A stretch of DNA of 10,116 nucleotides from a bacterium (GCA_024692925.1 JAILLX010000066.1:1-10116), one strand, 5' to 3'. Shown: positions 1 through 6,484, counted from the first letter of the stretch. Notes: generated by a model from the sequence alone, not told the origin. A program made the numbers and translations.

Positions 1-1
1 A

Positions 2-52
2 GATTTTGGTAAATTTGAAAATGCGATTAACGCACATTTAACCAAAAAATAG
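2..52 (+). CDS. C-terminal tail of an unidentified upstream gene (partial)
   Basis: The frame that begins at base 2 is open to a TAG at 50-52 and gives a plausible soluble C-terminus, DFGKFENAINAHLTKK. The stop lies 9 bases before the ATG of the next gene, and that gene's Shine-Dalgarno sequence (GGAG) directly follows the stop codon. This is the spacing expected inside an operon, so the fragment is probably the end of the gene upstream of the DUF378 gene. Only 16 residues are visible and I cannot name the family. It could also be chance, since a 50-base open frame is weak evidence alone. Confidence 0.5.
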   Translation, partial: DFGKFENAINAHLTKK

Positions 53-61
53 GAGAAAAAA

Positions 62-265
62 ATGAATACACTTATGAATTTTATTTGCCGTCCATTAGTT
101 ATAATCGGAGCACTTAATTGGGGTTTAATTGGTGCATTTAATTTTAATTTAGTAGAAGTATTGTTTGGAACAGGAATGATTGCAAGGATAGTTTATCTTC
201 TTGTTGGTATAGCAGGACTTTGCTTGATTTATTCATACACACAACCAAAATCCAAAAAGGATTAA
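62..265 (+). CDS. DUF378-family small membrane protein
   Basis: A 67-residue protein with two hydrophobic segments, at about residues 10-29 and 37-58, and a short lysine-rich tail (PKSKKD). The first segment carries the motif GALNWGLIGAFNFNLVE, which is characteristic of the DUF378 (YuzA-like) family of short inner-membrane proteins. The family has no established function. The start is set by a good ribosome-binding site (GGAG at 52-55) six bases before the ATG. The length is normal for the family. It probably ends an operon with the gene whose tail lies at 2-52, and a strong terminator follows about 20 bases after the stop. The family assignment is firm. Nothing in the neighbourhood points to a specific role. 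Confidence 0.88.
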   Translation: MNTLMNFICRPLVIIGALNWGLIGAFNFNLVEVLFGTGMIARIVYLLVGIAGLCLIYSYTQPKSKKD

Positions 266-284
266 TGGGAGGGGTGAGAGTAGT

Positions 285-315
285 AAAAAGGTCCTTTAAA
301 CAAGGACCTTTTTTT
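285..315 (+). terminator. Rho-independent terminator after the DUF378 gene
   Basis: A 12-bp perfect stem (285-296 with 302-313, core GGTCCTT/AAGGACC), a five-base loop TAAAC and a run of seven T (309-315). The A-tract on the 5' side could also serve the opposite strand, but no minus-strand gene arrives here. Confidence 0.9.
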
Positions 316-390
316 GATAAATAAATTATTTACGGGTATATGTACAATTTTTCTAATAAACAAGTTTTGATAAAGTAAAAATTTTATGTG

Positions 391-419
391 TTTACAACTT
401 TGTTTTGTTTATATATAAT
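391..419 (+). promoter_or_regulatory. lpxB promoter, predicted leaderless start
   Basis: The -35 box TTTACA (391-396) and the -10 box TATAAT (414-419) are separated by exactly 17 bases, close to the sigma-70 consensus. Transcription should begin about 6-8 bases after the -10 box, at 425-427. The first lpxB codon is at 426-428, so the mRNA would have no or almost no leader. No Shine-Dalgarno sequence precedes that ATG. Confidence 0.75.
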
Positions 420-425
420 GAAAGT

Positions 426-1586
426 ATGAAGAAAAATTTGAAGATTTTTGTTATTGCAGGTGAGGCATCAGGCGATATTTTGGCTGGTGATTTGATGAAT
501 GCTTTGCTTTTGAAAAATAAAAATATTTCCTTTTTCGGTGTCGGCGGGGAGGAAATGGCAAAGGTTAAAAATTTTAAATCTTTGTTTAATATTTCTGATA
601 TTGCTGTTATGGGATTTTCAGAGATAATTAAAAACCTTTTTTTAATTAAAAAACGAATCAATCAGACTGTGGATGAAATTGTGAGGGTGCAACCTGATGT
701 TGTGATTACGGTGGATGCACCAGGGTTTAATATGGCAGTTGTGAAAAAGGTTCGAAAACTTGGTATCCTTAAAAATACTAAATTCGTGCATTATGTGGCA
801 CCTCAGGTTTGGGCATGGAAGGAGAAGAGGGCTGAAAAAATTGCTCGGATTTTTGATTACCTTTTGTGCTTTTTCCCATTTGAACCAAAATATTTTGAAC
901 GTTATGGATTGAAATGTTTTGTTGTGGGGCATACTGCTGTAAAAAATGTTCAAGGTGATAGAAAAAGATTTTTGAAAAATTACGGCTTATCTGAAAAAGA
1001 TGTTATTGTGACTTTACTTCCGGGATCAAGGCGTCAAATGGTGGAAAGATTGCTTCCAATTTACAGGGATGTTGTGGATGAACTTTGTGTCAAAATTCCG
1101 AATCTTAAAATTGTAATTCCGACTACGGAAACAATAGATTATTTTATATTTTCAGAAACAAGAAATTGGAAATACGAACCAATAATTGTTAAGGGAAAAC
1201 AAAATAGATATGATGCATTTATGGCATCAAGGGCTTCGCTTTGTATTTCGGGAACTGCGGTTTTGGAACTTTCGGTGGCAAAGGTACCAACAGTTGTTGC
1301 ATATAAAATTTCGAAAATTAGTTATGCTATTGCAAAGCATTTTGTTAAGATTAAAAATGTGACTTTGCCAAATATTATTATGGGAAAAACTTTTGTACCT
1401 GAATTTATTCAAGATAGGTGTAATGCTGAAGAGTTGACTAAGGCAATGATGAAGGCAATTACAAATAAAAAATATCGCGAATCGCAGATGAAAAATTTTG
1501 ATTTGTTTTTGAAAAAGATGAATTTTAATGATAAAAAATCGCCTTCGGATAGGGCTGTGGATGCGATTTTATCAATCTTAAAATAA
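426..1586 (+). CDS. lpxB: Lipid-A-disaccharide synthase LpxB
   Basis: This peripheral inner-membrane glycosyltransferase (GT19) joins UDP-2,3-diacylglucosamine and 2,3-diacylglucosamine 1-phosphate to give the lipid A disaccharide. The 386 residues match the family's usual length (about 380). Family landmarks are the N-terminal IAGEASGD (10-17), VDAPGFN (about 96-102), APQVWAWK (about 125-132), the LPGSRR loop (about 198-203) and ISGTAVLELSVAKVPTVVAYK (about 272-292), which belongs to the UDP-sugar-binding region. I chose the ATG at 426. An in-frame TTG at 405 would add seven residues but lies inside the promoter, and an ATG at 418 hits a stop after three codons. The neighbours lpxD, fabZ, lpxA and lpxK are absent, so lpxB stands alone with its own promoter. 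No clear terminator follows. The initiator-tRNA promoter begins 16 bases after the stop. Confidence 0.96.
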   Translation: MKKNLKIFVIAGEASGDILAGDLMNALLLKNKNISFFGVGGEEMAKVKNFKSLFNISDIAVMGFSEIIKNLFLIKKRINQTVDEIVRVQPDVVITVDAPGFNMAVVKKVRKLGILKNTKFVHYVAPQVWAWKEKRAEKIARIFDYLLCFFPFEPKYFERYGLKCFVVGHTAVKNVQGDRKRFLKNYGLSEKDVIVTLLPGSRRQMVERLLPIYRDVVDELCVKIPNLKIVIPTTETIDYFIFSETRNWKYEPIIVKGKQNRYDAFMASRASLCISGTAVLELSVAKVPTVVAYKISKISYAIAKHFVKIKNVTLPNIIMGKTFVPEFIQDRCNAEELTKAMMKAITNKKYRESQMKNFDLFLKKMNFNDKKSPSDRAVDAILSILK

Positions 1587-1602
1587 ATTTTAATAAAAAT
1601 AC

Positions 1603-1630
1603 TTGCATTTTCAAAATCAAAGAGTATTAT
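1603..1630 (+). promoter_or_regulatory. Promoter of the initiator tRNA
   Basis: TTGCAT (1603-1608) and TATTAT (1625-1630) are separated by 16 bases. Transcription would start near 1637, giving a 5' leader of about 11 bases before the mature tRNA end, as is usual for bacterial tRNA genes. Confidence 0.6.
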
Positions 1631-1647
1631 AAGCATATCTTATTTAT

Positions 1648-1724
1648 CGCGGGATAGAGCAGTCTGGTAGCTCGCAAGGCTCATAACCTTGAGGTCAGTG
1701 GTTCAAATCCACTTCCCGCAACCA
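1648..1724 (+). tRNA. Initiator tRNA-fMet (CAT)
   Basis: The 77-base gene folds into a full cloverleaf with an encoded CCA (1722-1724). The acceptor arm CGCGGGA/TCCCGCA leaves C1 opposite A72 unpaired, the signature that allows formylation and marks a bacterial initiator tRNA. The D stem has A11:T24, also initiator-specific. The anticodon loop CTCATAA carries CAT at 1682-1684, and the T loop is TTCAAAT. The anticodon stem CAAGG/CCTTG has only two of the three consecutive G:C pairs usual for initiators; the top one (29:41) is A:T. It lies between lpxB and a recombinase gene, and nothing shows that it has been interrupted or duplicated. Confidence 0.97.
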
Positions 1725-1743
1725 ATTTTTCCGAAAATTTTTT
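1724..1743 (+). terminator. Weak possible terminator after tRNA-fMet
   Basis: AATTTT (1724-1729) and AAAATT (1734-1739) can pair around a TCCG loop, followed by four more T. The stem has no G:C pairs and begins on the last base of the tRNA, so termination may be partial. Read-through would supply transcription to the recombinase gene, for which I see no convincing promoter of its own. Confidence 0.3.
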
Positions 1744-1792
1744 AAGTGTTTTTTCATTATTTAGTTTTTGTATCTTTGCTTTGGAAATAAAA

Positions 1793-2647
1793 ATGACTGT
1801 TTATGCTTATTTGAGGGTATCAACAGAGGAGCAAGATTATGAAAATCAAAGGTATGGAATTTTACGCTATTGTGCATATAGGGGTATAACAATAGATAAA
1901 GAATATGTTGATGATGGCGTTAGTGGAACTGTGAATTTTAGGTATAGAAAATTAGGAAAATTAGTTAAGATTTTAAAGCAAGAAGATACTATTATCGTTT
2001 CCGAATTATCAAGACTTTCACGAAGTATGATTGATATGTATGCCTTAACAAAAATATTTGCCGATAAGGGGATAAAAGTTTTTTGTATAAAGGAAAATTT
2101 GGAATTGGGAAATAGTGCGATTGGTCTTATGATTATGACGGTTTTTGCCTTTTCTGCACAGATAGAAAGAGAACGTATTTCACAACGAACAAAAGAGGCT
2201 TTGGCTAAAAAACGAGCTGATGGTGTTAGATTAGGTCGTCCAAAAGGTCGGAAAAATGCAACAACTAAACTTTCTGGTAAGGAAGAAAAAATATTAGAAC
2301 TTTTATATAAAAATCTCCCGCATTATCAGATTGCTAAAAAATTAAAGGTTTCAGCAGTCACATTGAACAGGTTTTTGAAAAAACGCTCAAATTCATGGAT
2401 GCTTGAGCGTGTTAAATTTAAAATGAAATCTTTGTATTCATTGGATTATGAAGATTCATGTATCGGTTCAAGCGATTTGTTAAAGCCAGTTATTGATATT
2501 GAAAATACTCATAACTATGTATTTTCACAGGAATTGCAAACTGATATACAACAAACAAATATATGTGATTTATATAAAAATAATCAGAGTGTTACCGAAG
2601 TTAGTGTTAAAATAATAGAAGAAAAGGATTTCGATAAAAAAGTTTAA
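1793..2647 (+). CDS. Mpi-like serine DNA invertase/resolvase with extra C-terminal tail
   Basis: A small serine recombinase of the resolvase/invertase family, which inverts or resolves DNA between two short sites through a phosphoserine intermediate. The catalytic domain covers residues 1 to about 140. It has YLRVS with R8 and nucleophile S10, ENQR at 17-20, SELSRLSRS with R74 and R77, and the long E helix with IERERISQRTKEALAKKRA followed by LGRPKGR. A helix-turn-helix follows at about 162-200. This arrangement most resembles the Bacteroides 'master invertase' Mpi subgroup. Family members usually end near residue 200. Here about 84 further residues follow, rich in Asp, Glu, Asn and Ser, with no domain I recognise. 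The ATG at 1793 is preceded by GGAAATAAAA, the same spacing as at tig; a TTG at 1781 is less likely. The start lies 68 bases after tRNA-fMet. No matching inverted-repeat sites are evident in this window. Confidence 0.9.
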   Translation: MTVYAYLRVSTEEQDYENQRYGILRYCAYRGITIDKEYVDDGVSGTVNFRYRKLGKLVKILKQEDTIIVSELSRLSRSMIDMYALTKIFADKGIKVFCIKENLELGNSAIGLMIMTVFAFSAQIERERISQRTKEALAKKRADGVRLGRPKGRKNATTKLSGKEEKILELLYKNLPHYQIAKKLKVSAVTLNRFLKKRSNSWMLERVKFKMKSLYSLDYEDSCIGSSDLLKPVIDIENTHNYVFSQELQTDIQQTNICDLYKNNQSVTEVSVKIIEEKDFDKKV

Positions 2648-2660
2648 AAAAAGCCGGATT

Positions 2661-2855
2661 TTATAAATTTTTTATTACTAAAATGGTTATTTGGATTGCA
2701 AGAATTGCCGTCCATATATAACAGATTATTTCTAAAGCATGATGAAAAAATTGTATCCATTTTTGTGGGTATGAATGGATGTTTATTGGCTTGTGTAATA
2801 TGAAAATTACTACAAATAAAATCATATATAAAACAAGTGATGTATATAAATTCAT
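2661..2855 (-). CDS. Small two-helix membrane protein, coupled to the SH3 gene
   Basis: A 64-residue hydrophobic protein beginning MNLYTSLVLYMILFVVIFIL. It has one hydrophobic segment at about residues 3-20, a central polar stretch with HKPINIHSYPQKW, and a second segment at about 39-61. Its ATG shares a base with the stop codon of the upstream SH3-domain gene (TAATG read on the minus strand), the classic layout for translational coupling. A GGGGTG sequence in the end of that gene can act as ribosome-binding site. An in-frame ATG four codons earlier lies inside the SH3 gene and is less likely. An overlapping frame at 2644-2862 is not membrane-like and I treat it as a shadow. I recognise no family. 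It ends 13 bases from the convergent recombinase gene, with no obvious terminator between them. Confidence 0.65.
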   Translation of the reverse strand: MNLYTSLVLYMILFVVIFILHKPINIHSYPQKWIQFFHHALEIICYIWTAILAIQITILVIKNL

Positions 2856-3337
2856 TATACACCCCATAGATTATCTTGGATTAAAAAGCCCTTAAATAAT
2901 GTTCCATTAAATGTTGTTTCAACCTTACAAAAACCGGATGAACATTTTATAACTTTGAAAGAAGTTCCCTTATCAACCTTGGCCACGATTTTTGAGGTTA
3001 ATTTCTTTTTTTGATAAAGTTTTGTATTGTCATGCAAAGTCATAACATAATTAGTTTTACTTGTTGTTGCGTTTTTGTGTATCCATGAAATATCACCATT
3101 GATATCTTCTATCTGATACCAACCATAATATTCATTCACAACTTTGACAGGTTGAAATTTTGATTGGTATATGTATTTTATAGGGTAATTTACATCAGGT
3201 CCAACACGAGTGTTTGATGGGGATTTTACTATTGCAACGAATCGGGGAATCGGTTCACCAGAGAATCGAGTTTCTGCACCATATACGGATGTTAAATTTG
3301 TAAATAAAAACAATATGATACATAAACAAAATTTCAT
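2855..3337 (-). CDS. Secreted protein with two bacterial SH3-like domains (SH3_4/COG3807 type)
   Basis: A 160-residue protein with a signal peptide (MKFCLCIILFLFTNLTSVYG, likely cleaved near residue 20), so it probably acts in the periplasm. The mature part resembles alphaproteobacterial SH3_4 proteins. The first SH3 repeat starts at RFVAIVKSPSNTRVGPDVNY and contains the typical NxRxGP...YP, PVKVV and GWYQIED...ISWIHK blocks. A second, more divergent repeat starts at NTKLYQKKKLTSKIVAKVDKG. Such domains usually bind cell-wall peptides or other ligands, but no substrate can be read from the sequence. I chose the ATG at 3337 because GGAGGGG lies just upstream. A TTG at 3355 would place that ribosome-binding site inside the gene. 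It is the first gene of a two-gene unit and overlaps the small membrane-protein gene by one base. Confidence 0.88.
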   Translation of the reverse strand: MKFCLCIILFLFTNLTSVYGAETRFSGEPIPRFVAIVKSPSNTRVGPDVNYPIKYIYQSKFQPVKVVNEYYGWYQIEDINGDISWIHKNATTSKTNYVMTLHDNTKLYQKKKLTSKIVAKVDKGTSFKVIKCSSGFCKVETTFNGTLFKGFLIQDNLWGV

Positions 3338-3358
3338 TTTCCCCTCCAATTGCAAACT

Positions 3359-3367
3359 ATTATAGCA
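3359..3367 (-). promoter_or_regulatory. Extended -10 promoter for the SH3 protein gene
   Basis: Read on the minus strand the site is TGCTATAAT, a perfect extended -10 element (TGnTATAAT). The -35 position 17 bases upstream (TTAAAT) is poor, as is typical when the TG extension is present. The predicted start is near 3352, leaving a leader of about 15 bases that contains the GGAGGGG ribosome-binding site. Confidence 0.65.
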
Positions 3368-3415
3368 TATATTTTTTAAAAATTTAATTTTTTTTATGGA
3401 AATTATTTTTTTTTA

Positions 3416-3424
3416 TGGTATAAA
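3416..3424 (+). promoter_or_regulatory. Extended -10 promoter for tRNA-Leu and tig
   Basis: TGGTATAAA at 3416-3424 matches the extended -10 pattern TGnTATAAT except for the last base. There is no good -35 box in the T-rich sequence upstream. Transcription would start near 3431, about 13 bases before the tRNA. It is back to back with the extended -10 site of the SH3 gene, about 50 bases away. Confidence 0.55.
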
Positions 3425-3443
3425 TATCGGTATTGAACTTAAT

Positions 3444-3528
<85 letters not shown>

Positions 3529-3564
3529 TTAAATGTTAATCAAACCTTAATCAAGGAAATAAAA

Positions 3565-4869
3565 ATGCAACCAGTAAAAGAAAAAATTAAAGGTATTAAA
3601 TACGAATTATCTTTTGAAATTCCAGCAGATGTTTTCGAAACAAAATTGAATGAACAACTTGCTGAATTTGCAAAAAATCATGAAGAAAAAGGTTTCCGTA
3701 AGGGACATGTTCCTATGGATGTTATAAGATCAAAATACGAAGGTCATTTCATTGGTGATGTTATTAACTCACTTATCAATGAAACTTTGGTTTCTTACTG
3801 TGAAGAAAAAAAGGTTAATCCTGCTGTTGCTCCACAAGTAAAAGTTGATAGCTTTGTAAGAAATGAACCATTAAAATTTTCTGCGGATTTTGAAATACTT
3901 CCAGAAATAAAAGATATTGATTTTTCAAAAATTTCAGTTGAAAAGAAAATTGCAAAAGCAGGCGATAAAGAAATTGATGAAGCATTGAAAAATATTGCTG
4001 ATTCAAGATATACATTCGAAGAAATTGCTGATGCAAGAAAAACTAAAAAAGGTGATGTTGTTGACATTAACTTTGTTGGTTCAGTTGATGGTGTTGAATT
4101 CGAAGGTGGTAAAGCTGATAACTATCCATTAGAACTTGGTTCAGGTGCATTTATCCCTGGATTCGAAGATCAACTTATCGGCAAATCAAAGGGTGATGAT
4201 GTTGATGTTAATGTTGAATTCCCAAAAGATTATGGTCATGAAAAATTGGCTGGAAAGAAGGCTTTGTTTAAAGTAAAAATCAATGCAATTAAGGAAAAGA
4301 AAGTTCCTGCTATTGATGATAAATTTGCAGTTGATTTAAAACGTAAAGATTTGGCAGATTTAAAAGTTTATGTAAAAGAACTTCTTGAAAAGAATTATGA
4401 AACTGCTTCTAAAAATCTTATGAAAGATGAAGTTTTAGATAAACTTGCTGATGAAAAAATTGATGTTCCAGAATCACTTATTAATCAAGAAGTTGAGTTT
4501 ATGTTTGCTCAGTATAAACAAGCAAATCCACAAGAAAAAATGGATGAGAAAGCTGAAGCTAAAAAGAAAGATGAACTTAAAAAACAAGCAACTTCTCGTG
4601 TTAAACTTGGTTTGATTCTTGCTGATATTGGTAAGAAAAACGAAATCAAGATTGAACAAAATGAAATTCAAAATGCTATTATGCAGGAAGCTATGAGATA
4701 TCCAAATCAAGCACAACAAGTGTTTGAATATTACGCAAAAAATGCTCAGGCTACTGAAAGCATAAAGGCTGGTATTTTTGAAGATAAGGTTTTAGATGTT
4801 GTTCTTTCTAAAGTGAAGACAAAAGAAAAAGAAGTTTCTGCTTCTGATCTTATGAAAGTAAACAAATAA
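3565..4869 (+). CDS. tig: Trigger factor, ribosome-associated chaperone
   Basis: Trigger factor binds ribosomal protein L23 at the exit tunnel and protects nascent chains. The 434 residues match the usual length (E. coli 432). The order is: an N-terminal ribosome-binding domain with the signature GFRKGHVP at 43-50; an FKBP-type prolyl isomerase domain at about 155-245, with GDVVDINFVGSVDGVEFEGG and LGSGAFIPGFEDQLIG; then the helical C-terminal chaperone domain, rich in Lys and Glu. The ATG at 3565 is chosen because AAGGA at 3553-3557 gives a seven-base spacer. An open extension back to 3487 runs into the tRNA and is not coding. The clpP and clpX genes that often follow tig are absent; a terminator follows directly. 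Confidence 0.97.
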   Translation: MQPVKEKIKGIKYELSFEIPADVFETKLNEQLAEFAKNHEEKGFRKGHVPMDVIRSKYEGHFIGDVINSLINETLVSYCEEKKVNPAVAPQVKVDSFVRNEPLKFSADFEILPEIKDIDFSKISVEKKIAKAGDKEIDEALKNIADSRYTFEEIADARKTKKGDVVDINFVGSVDGVEFEGGKADNYPLELGSGAFIPGFEDQLIGKSKGDDVDVNVEFPKDYGHEKLAGKKALFKVKINAIKEKKVPAIDDKFAVDLKRKDLADLKVYVKELLEKNYETASKNLMKDEVLDKLADEKIDVPESLINQEVEFMFAQYKQANPQEKMDEKAEAKKKDELKKQATSRVKLGLILADIGKKNEIKIEQNEIQNAIMQEAMRYPNQAQQVFEYYAKNAQATESIKAGIFEDKVLDVVLSKVKTKEKEVSASDLMKVNK

Positions 4870-4888
4870 ATTTAAAATTTTTTGTTGG

Positions 4889-4926
4889 AGGGGTGTTGGG
4901 TTTTTATGACCTTTCACCCCTTTTTT
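4889..4926 (+). terminator. Terminator after tig
   Basis: A seven-base stem AGGGGTG (4889-4895) pairs with CACCCCT (4915-4921) around a 19-base loop, followed by T up to 4926. The loop is longer than usual, with a possible inner GGT/ACC pairing, so termination may be incomplete. The next gene starts 14 bases later with no clear promoter of its own. Confidence 0.75.
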
Positions 4927-4940
4927 ATTGAAAGGCAAAA

Positions 4941-5198
4941 ATGAATATTCCAGAAACAAAAGTTGTTAAAGTGCCGTTATATTACATAGATGAACGTACT
5001 AAATTAAAAAAGTATTGTTTTGTTATGAGATGTGTAGATTGCACAATATATCAAAACAAGTATGCGAAAGATTGTGAAAGAAGAGGTGCTTGTAAGTTTT
5101 GTGAACTTTATGATAGCTTTAATAAGGAATATTCAGAACGTCAAAGAAGACGCACCTTGGAAATTATGATGTCGGGTTATCTTAATCCAAGAGGTTGA
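4941..5198 (+). CDS. Small six-cysteine protein, unknown function
   Basis: An 85-residue, soluble, basic protein beginning MNIPETKVVKVPLYYIDE. It contains six cysteines at residues 26, 31, 34, 45, 51 and 54. They form two CxxC pairs (CVDC at 31-34 and CKFC at 51-54) plus two single cysteines, a spacing compatible with zinc binding or disulfides, though I recognise no named family. There is no signal peptide, so a cytoplasmic zinc-ribbon-like fold is the simpler guess. After the cysteine region comes an Arg/Glu-rich helix-like stretch (YSERQRRRTLEIMMSGY). The ribosome-binding site AAAGG (4931-4935) sits five bases before the ATG, and the gene ends in TGA. It starts just after the tig terminator, so it may depend on read-through from tig or on a promoter I cannot see. 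Confidence 0.72.
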   Translation: MNIPETKVVKVPLYYIDERTKLKKYCFVMRCVDCTIYQNKYAKDCERRGACKFCELYDSFNKEYSERQRRRTLEIMMSGYLNPRG

Positions 5199-5243
5199 TT
5201 TTTCAACGTATTTATTTTTCTTAAAAAATAAAAAAATTATTGC

Positions 5244-5273
5244 TTGCTTTTAGTATGTATTTGGGGCTAGAAT
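5244..5273 (+). promoter_or_regulatory. dnaN promoter
   Basis: TTGCTT (5244-5249) and TAGAAT (5268-5273) are separated by 18 bases. The predicted start near 5280 leaves a leader of about 29 bases containing the strong AAGGAG ribosome-binding site at 5297-5302. An AT-only tract (5221-5240) directly upstream could act as an UP element. Confidence 0.55.
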
Positions 5274-5308
5274 CGAAACATAAAAGCAAAAAAGAAAAGG
5301 AGATAAAT

Positions 5309-6424
5309 ATGTATATTATAGTTGCAAAATCAAACCTTGTGAAAACATTATCACACCTTTATAGAATCGTTGAAAAAAAATCAACTATTCCTGTACTTTC
5401 AAATGTTAAAATTGAAGCAGGTGATGATTTAAAATTCACAGCAACAAATATTGATTTGGAAATTGTTGAAACTGTTGAAGGAACAATTAATGATAAGGGG
5501 TCAATTACTGTTCCTGTACATGTTCTTTATGATATTGTAAGAAAGTTGCCAGAAGGTTTTGATGTTGAACTTAAAACATCGGCTGATGATTCAAATGTTG
5601 TACTTAAATCTGGAAATTCAGAATTTACACTTCCTGCACTTCCTGCAACTGATTTCCCTGTTATGACTAGTTCATCTATGCCATTCAGATTTACACTTCC
5701 TTGTGATGATTTAATTAAACTTATCGATAAAACAAAATTTGCTGTATCCACAGAGGAAACAAGATATTTCTTGAATGGTATTTTCTTCCATACTTTGGAA
5801 AAAGATGGTCGTGAATTGCTTCGTGCTGTTGCAACTGATGGCCACAGACTTGCAAGACAAGATGTTGCATCACCAGAAGGTGCAAAGGGTATGCCAAGTA
5901 TAATTGTTCCAAGAAAGGTTATTACTGAACTTCGTGCTCAACTTGATGATACATCTTCTGATATAAAAGTTGAAACAAGTGAAACAAAAGCAAGATTTAC
6001 TTTTGGTAATACAACAATTACATCAAAACTTATTGATGGAAAATTCCCTGATTATGAAAAGGTTATCCCAACATCAAATGATAAGGAAATGGAAGTGGAT
6101 TGCAAACTTTTCAGTGAAGCTGTTGATCGTGTTTCTTCGGTTTCTTATGAAAAATCAAAGGCAATTAAACTTAAGATTGCAAAATCAAAACTTACACTTC
6201 TTGCATCAACTCCGGATTCTGGTAGTGCGATTGAAGATGTTGAAATTGATTATGATAACGAAGCAATGGAAATTGGATTTAATTCAAGATATCTTCTTGA
6301 TATTGCAGCTCAGATTGAAGGTAAATTTATGAAATTTGTGATTTCAGATTCTTCTTCTCCTGCGATTATTAAGGAACTTGATGACGAATCAACAATCTAT
6401 GTTTTGATGCCAATGAGAATATAA
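5309..6424 (+). CDS. dnaN: DNA polymerase III sliding clamp (beta subunit)
   Basis: The beta clamp forms a ring-shaped dimer that tethers DNA polymerase III and other repair and replication partners to DNA. The 371 residues agree with the family (about 366-375), made of three repeated clamp domains of some 120 residues. Landmarks are the N-terminus with VEKKSTIPVLSNVKIEA, the central TRYFLNGIFFH and ATDGHRLA blocks, GKFPDYEKVIP, and the C-terminal YVLMPMRI that helps form the partner-binding pocket. AAGGAG at 5297-5302 fixes the ATG at 5309. An upstream open frame from 5240 covers the promoter and is rejected. dnaN has no dnaA, recF or gyrB beside it here and forms a single-gene unit with its own promoter and terminator. 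The flanking sequence has no DnaA-box cluster. Confidence 0.97.
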   Translation: MYIIVAKSNLVKTLSHLYRIVEKKSTIPVLSNVKIEAGDDLKFTATNIDLEIVETVEGTINDKGSITVPVHVLYDIVRKLPEGFDVELKTSADDSNVVLKSGNSEFTLPALPATDFPVMTSSSMPFRFTLPCDDLIKLIDKTKFAVSTEETRYFLNGIFFHTLEKDGRELLRAVATDGHRLARQDVASPEGAKGMPSIIVPRKVITELRAQLDDTSSDIKVETSETKARFTFGNTTITSKLIDGKFPDYEKVIPTSNDKEMEVDCKLFSEAVDRVSSVSYEKSKAIKLKIAKSKLTLLASTPDSGSAIEDVEIDYDNEAMEIGFNSRYLLDIAAQIEGKFMKFVISDSSSPAIIKELDDESTIYVLMPMRI

Positions 6425-6443
6425 TTTCATTGCATATAAAATT

Positions 6444-6474
6444 AAACACCCGTTTTTTTAGCGGGTGTTTTTTT
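6444..6474 (+). terminator. Terminator after dnaN
   Basis: A nine-base perfect stem AAACACCCG (6444-6452) with CGGGTGTTT (6462-6470), a nine-base T-rich loop and a T tail to 6474. It sits between convergent genes. On the minus strand the stem is followed by TTTAATTTTAT, so it may also stop transcripts of the phosphomannomutase-like gene. Confidence 0.9.
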
Positions 6475-6484
6475 GTTTTGTGTT

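Noticed and set aside
1648..2647. Integrated element with the tRNA-fMet as attachment site
   Set aside because: The recombinase is a small invertase/resolvase type, not a tRNA-targeting integrase. No duplicate of the tRNA 3' end is present downstream, and lpxB and tig flank the region normally.
2644..2862. Alternative 72-codon minus-strand frame overlapping the small membrane protein
   Set aside because: Its product has no coherent helices or motif. The overlapping frame has a coupled start, a usable ribosome-binding site and two clean hydrophobic segments.
5208..5237. AT-only inverted repeat after the six-cysteine gene as a terminator
   Set aside because: The stem lacks G:C pairs and is followed by A rather than T on the coding strand.
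5743..5751. DnaA-box-like GTATCCACA inside dnaN, hinting at a nearby origin
   Set aside because: It is a single 8-of-9 match to TTATCCACA in conserved coding sequence, with no cluster of boxes, no dnaA and no AT-rich unwinding region organised around it.
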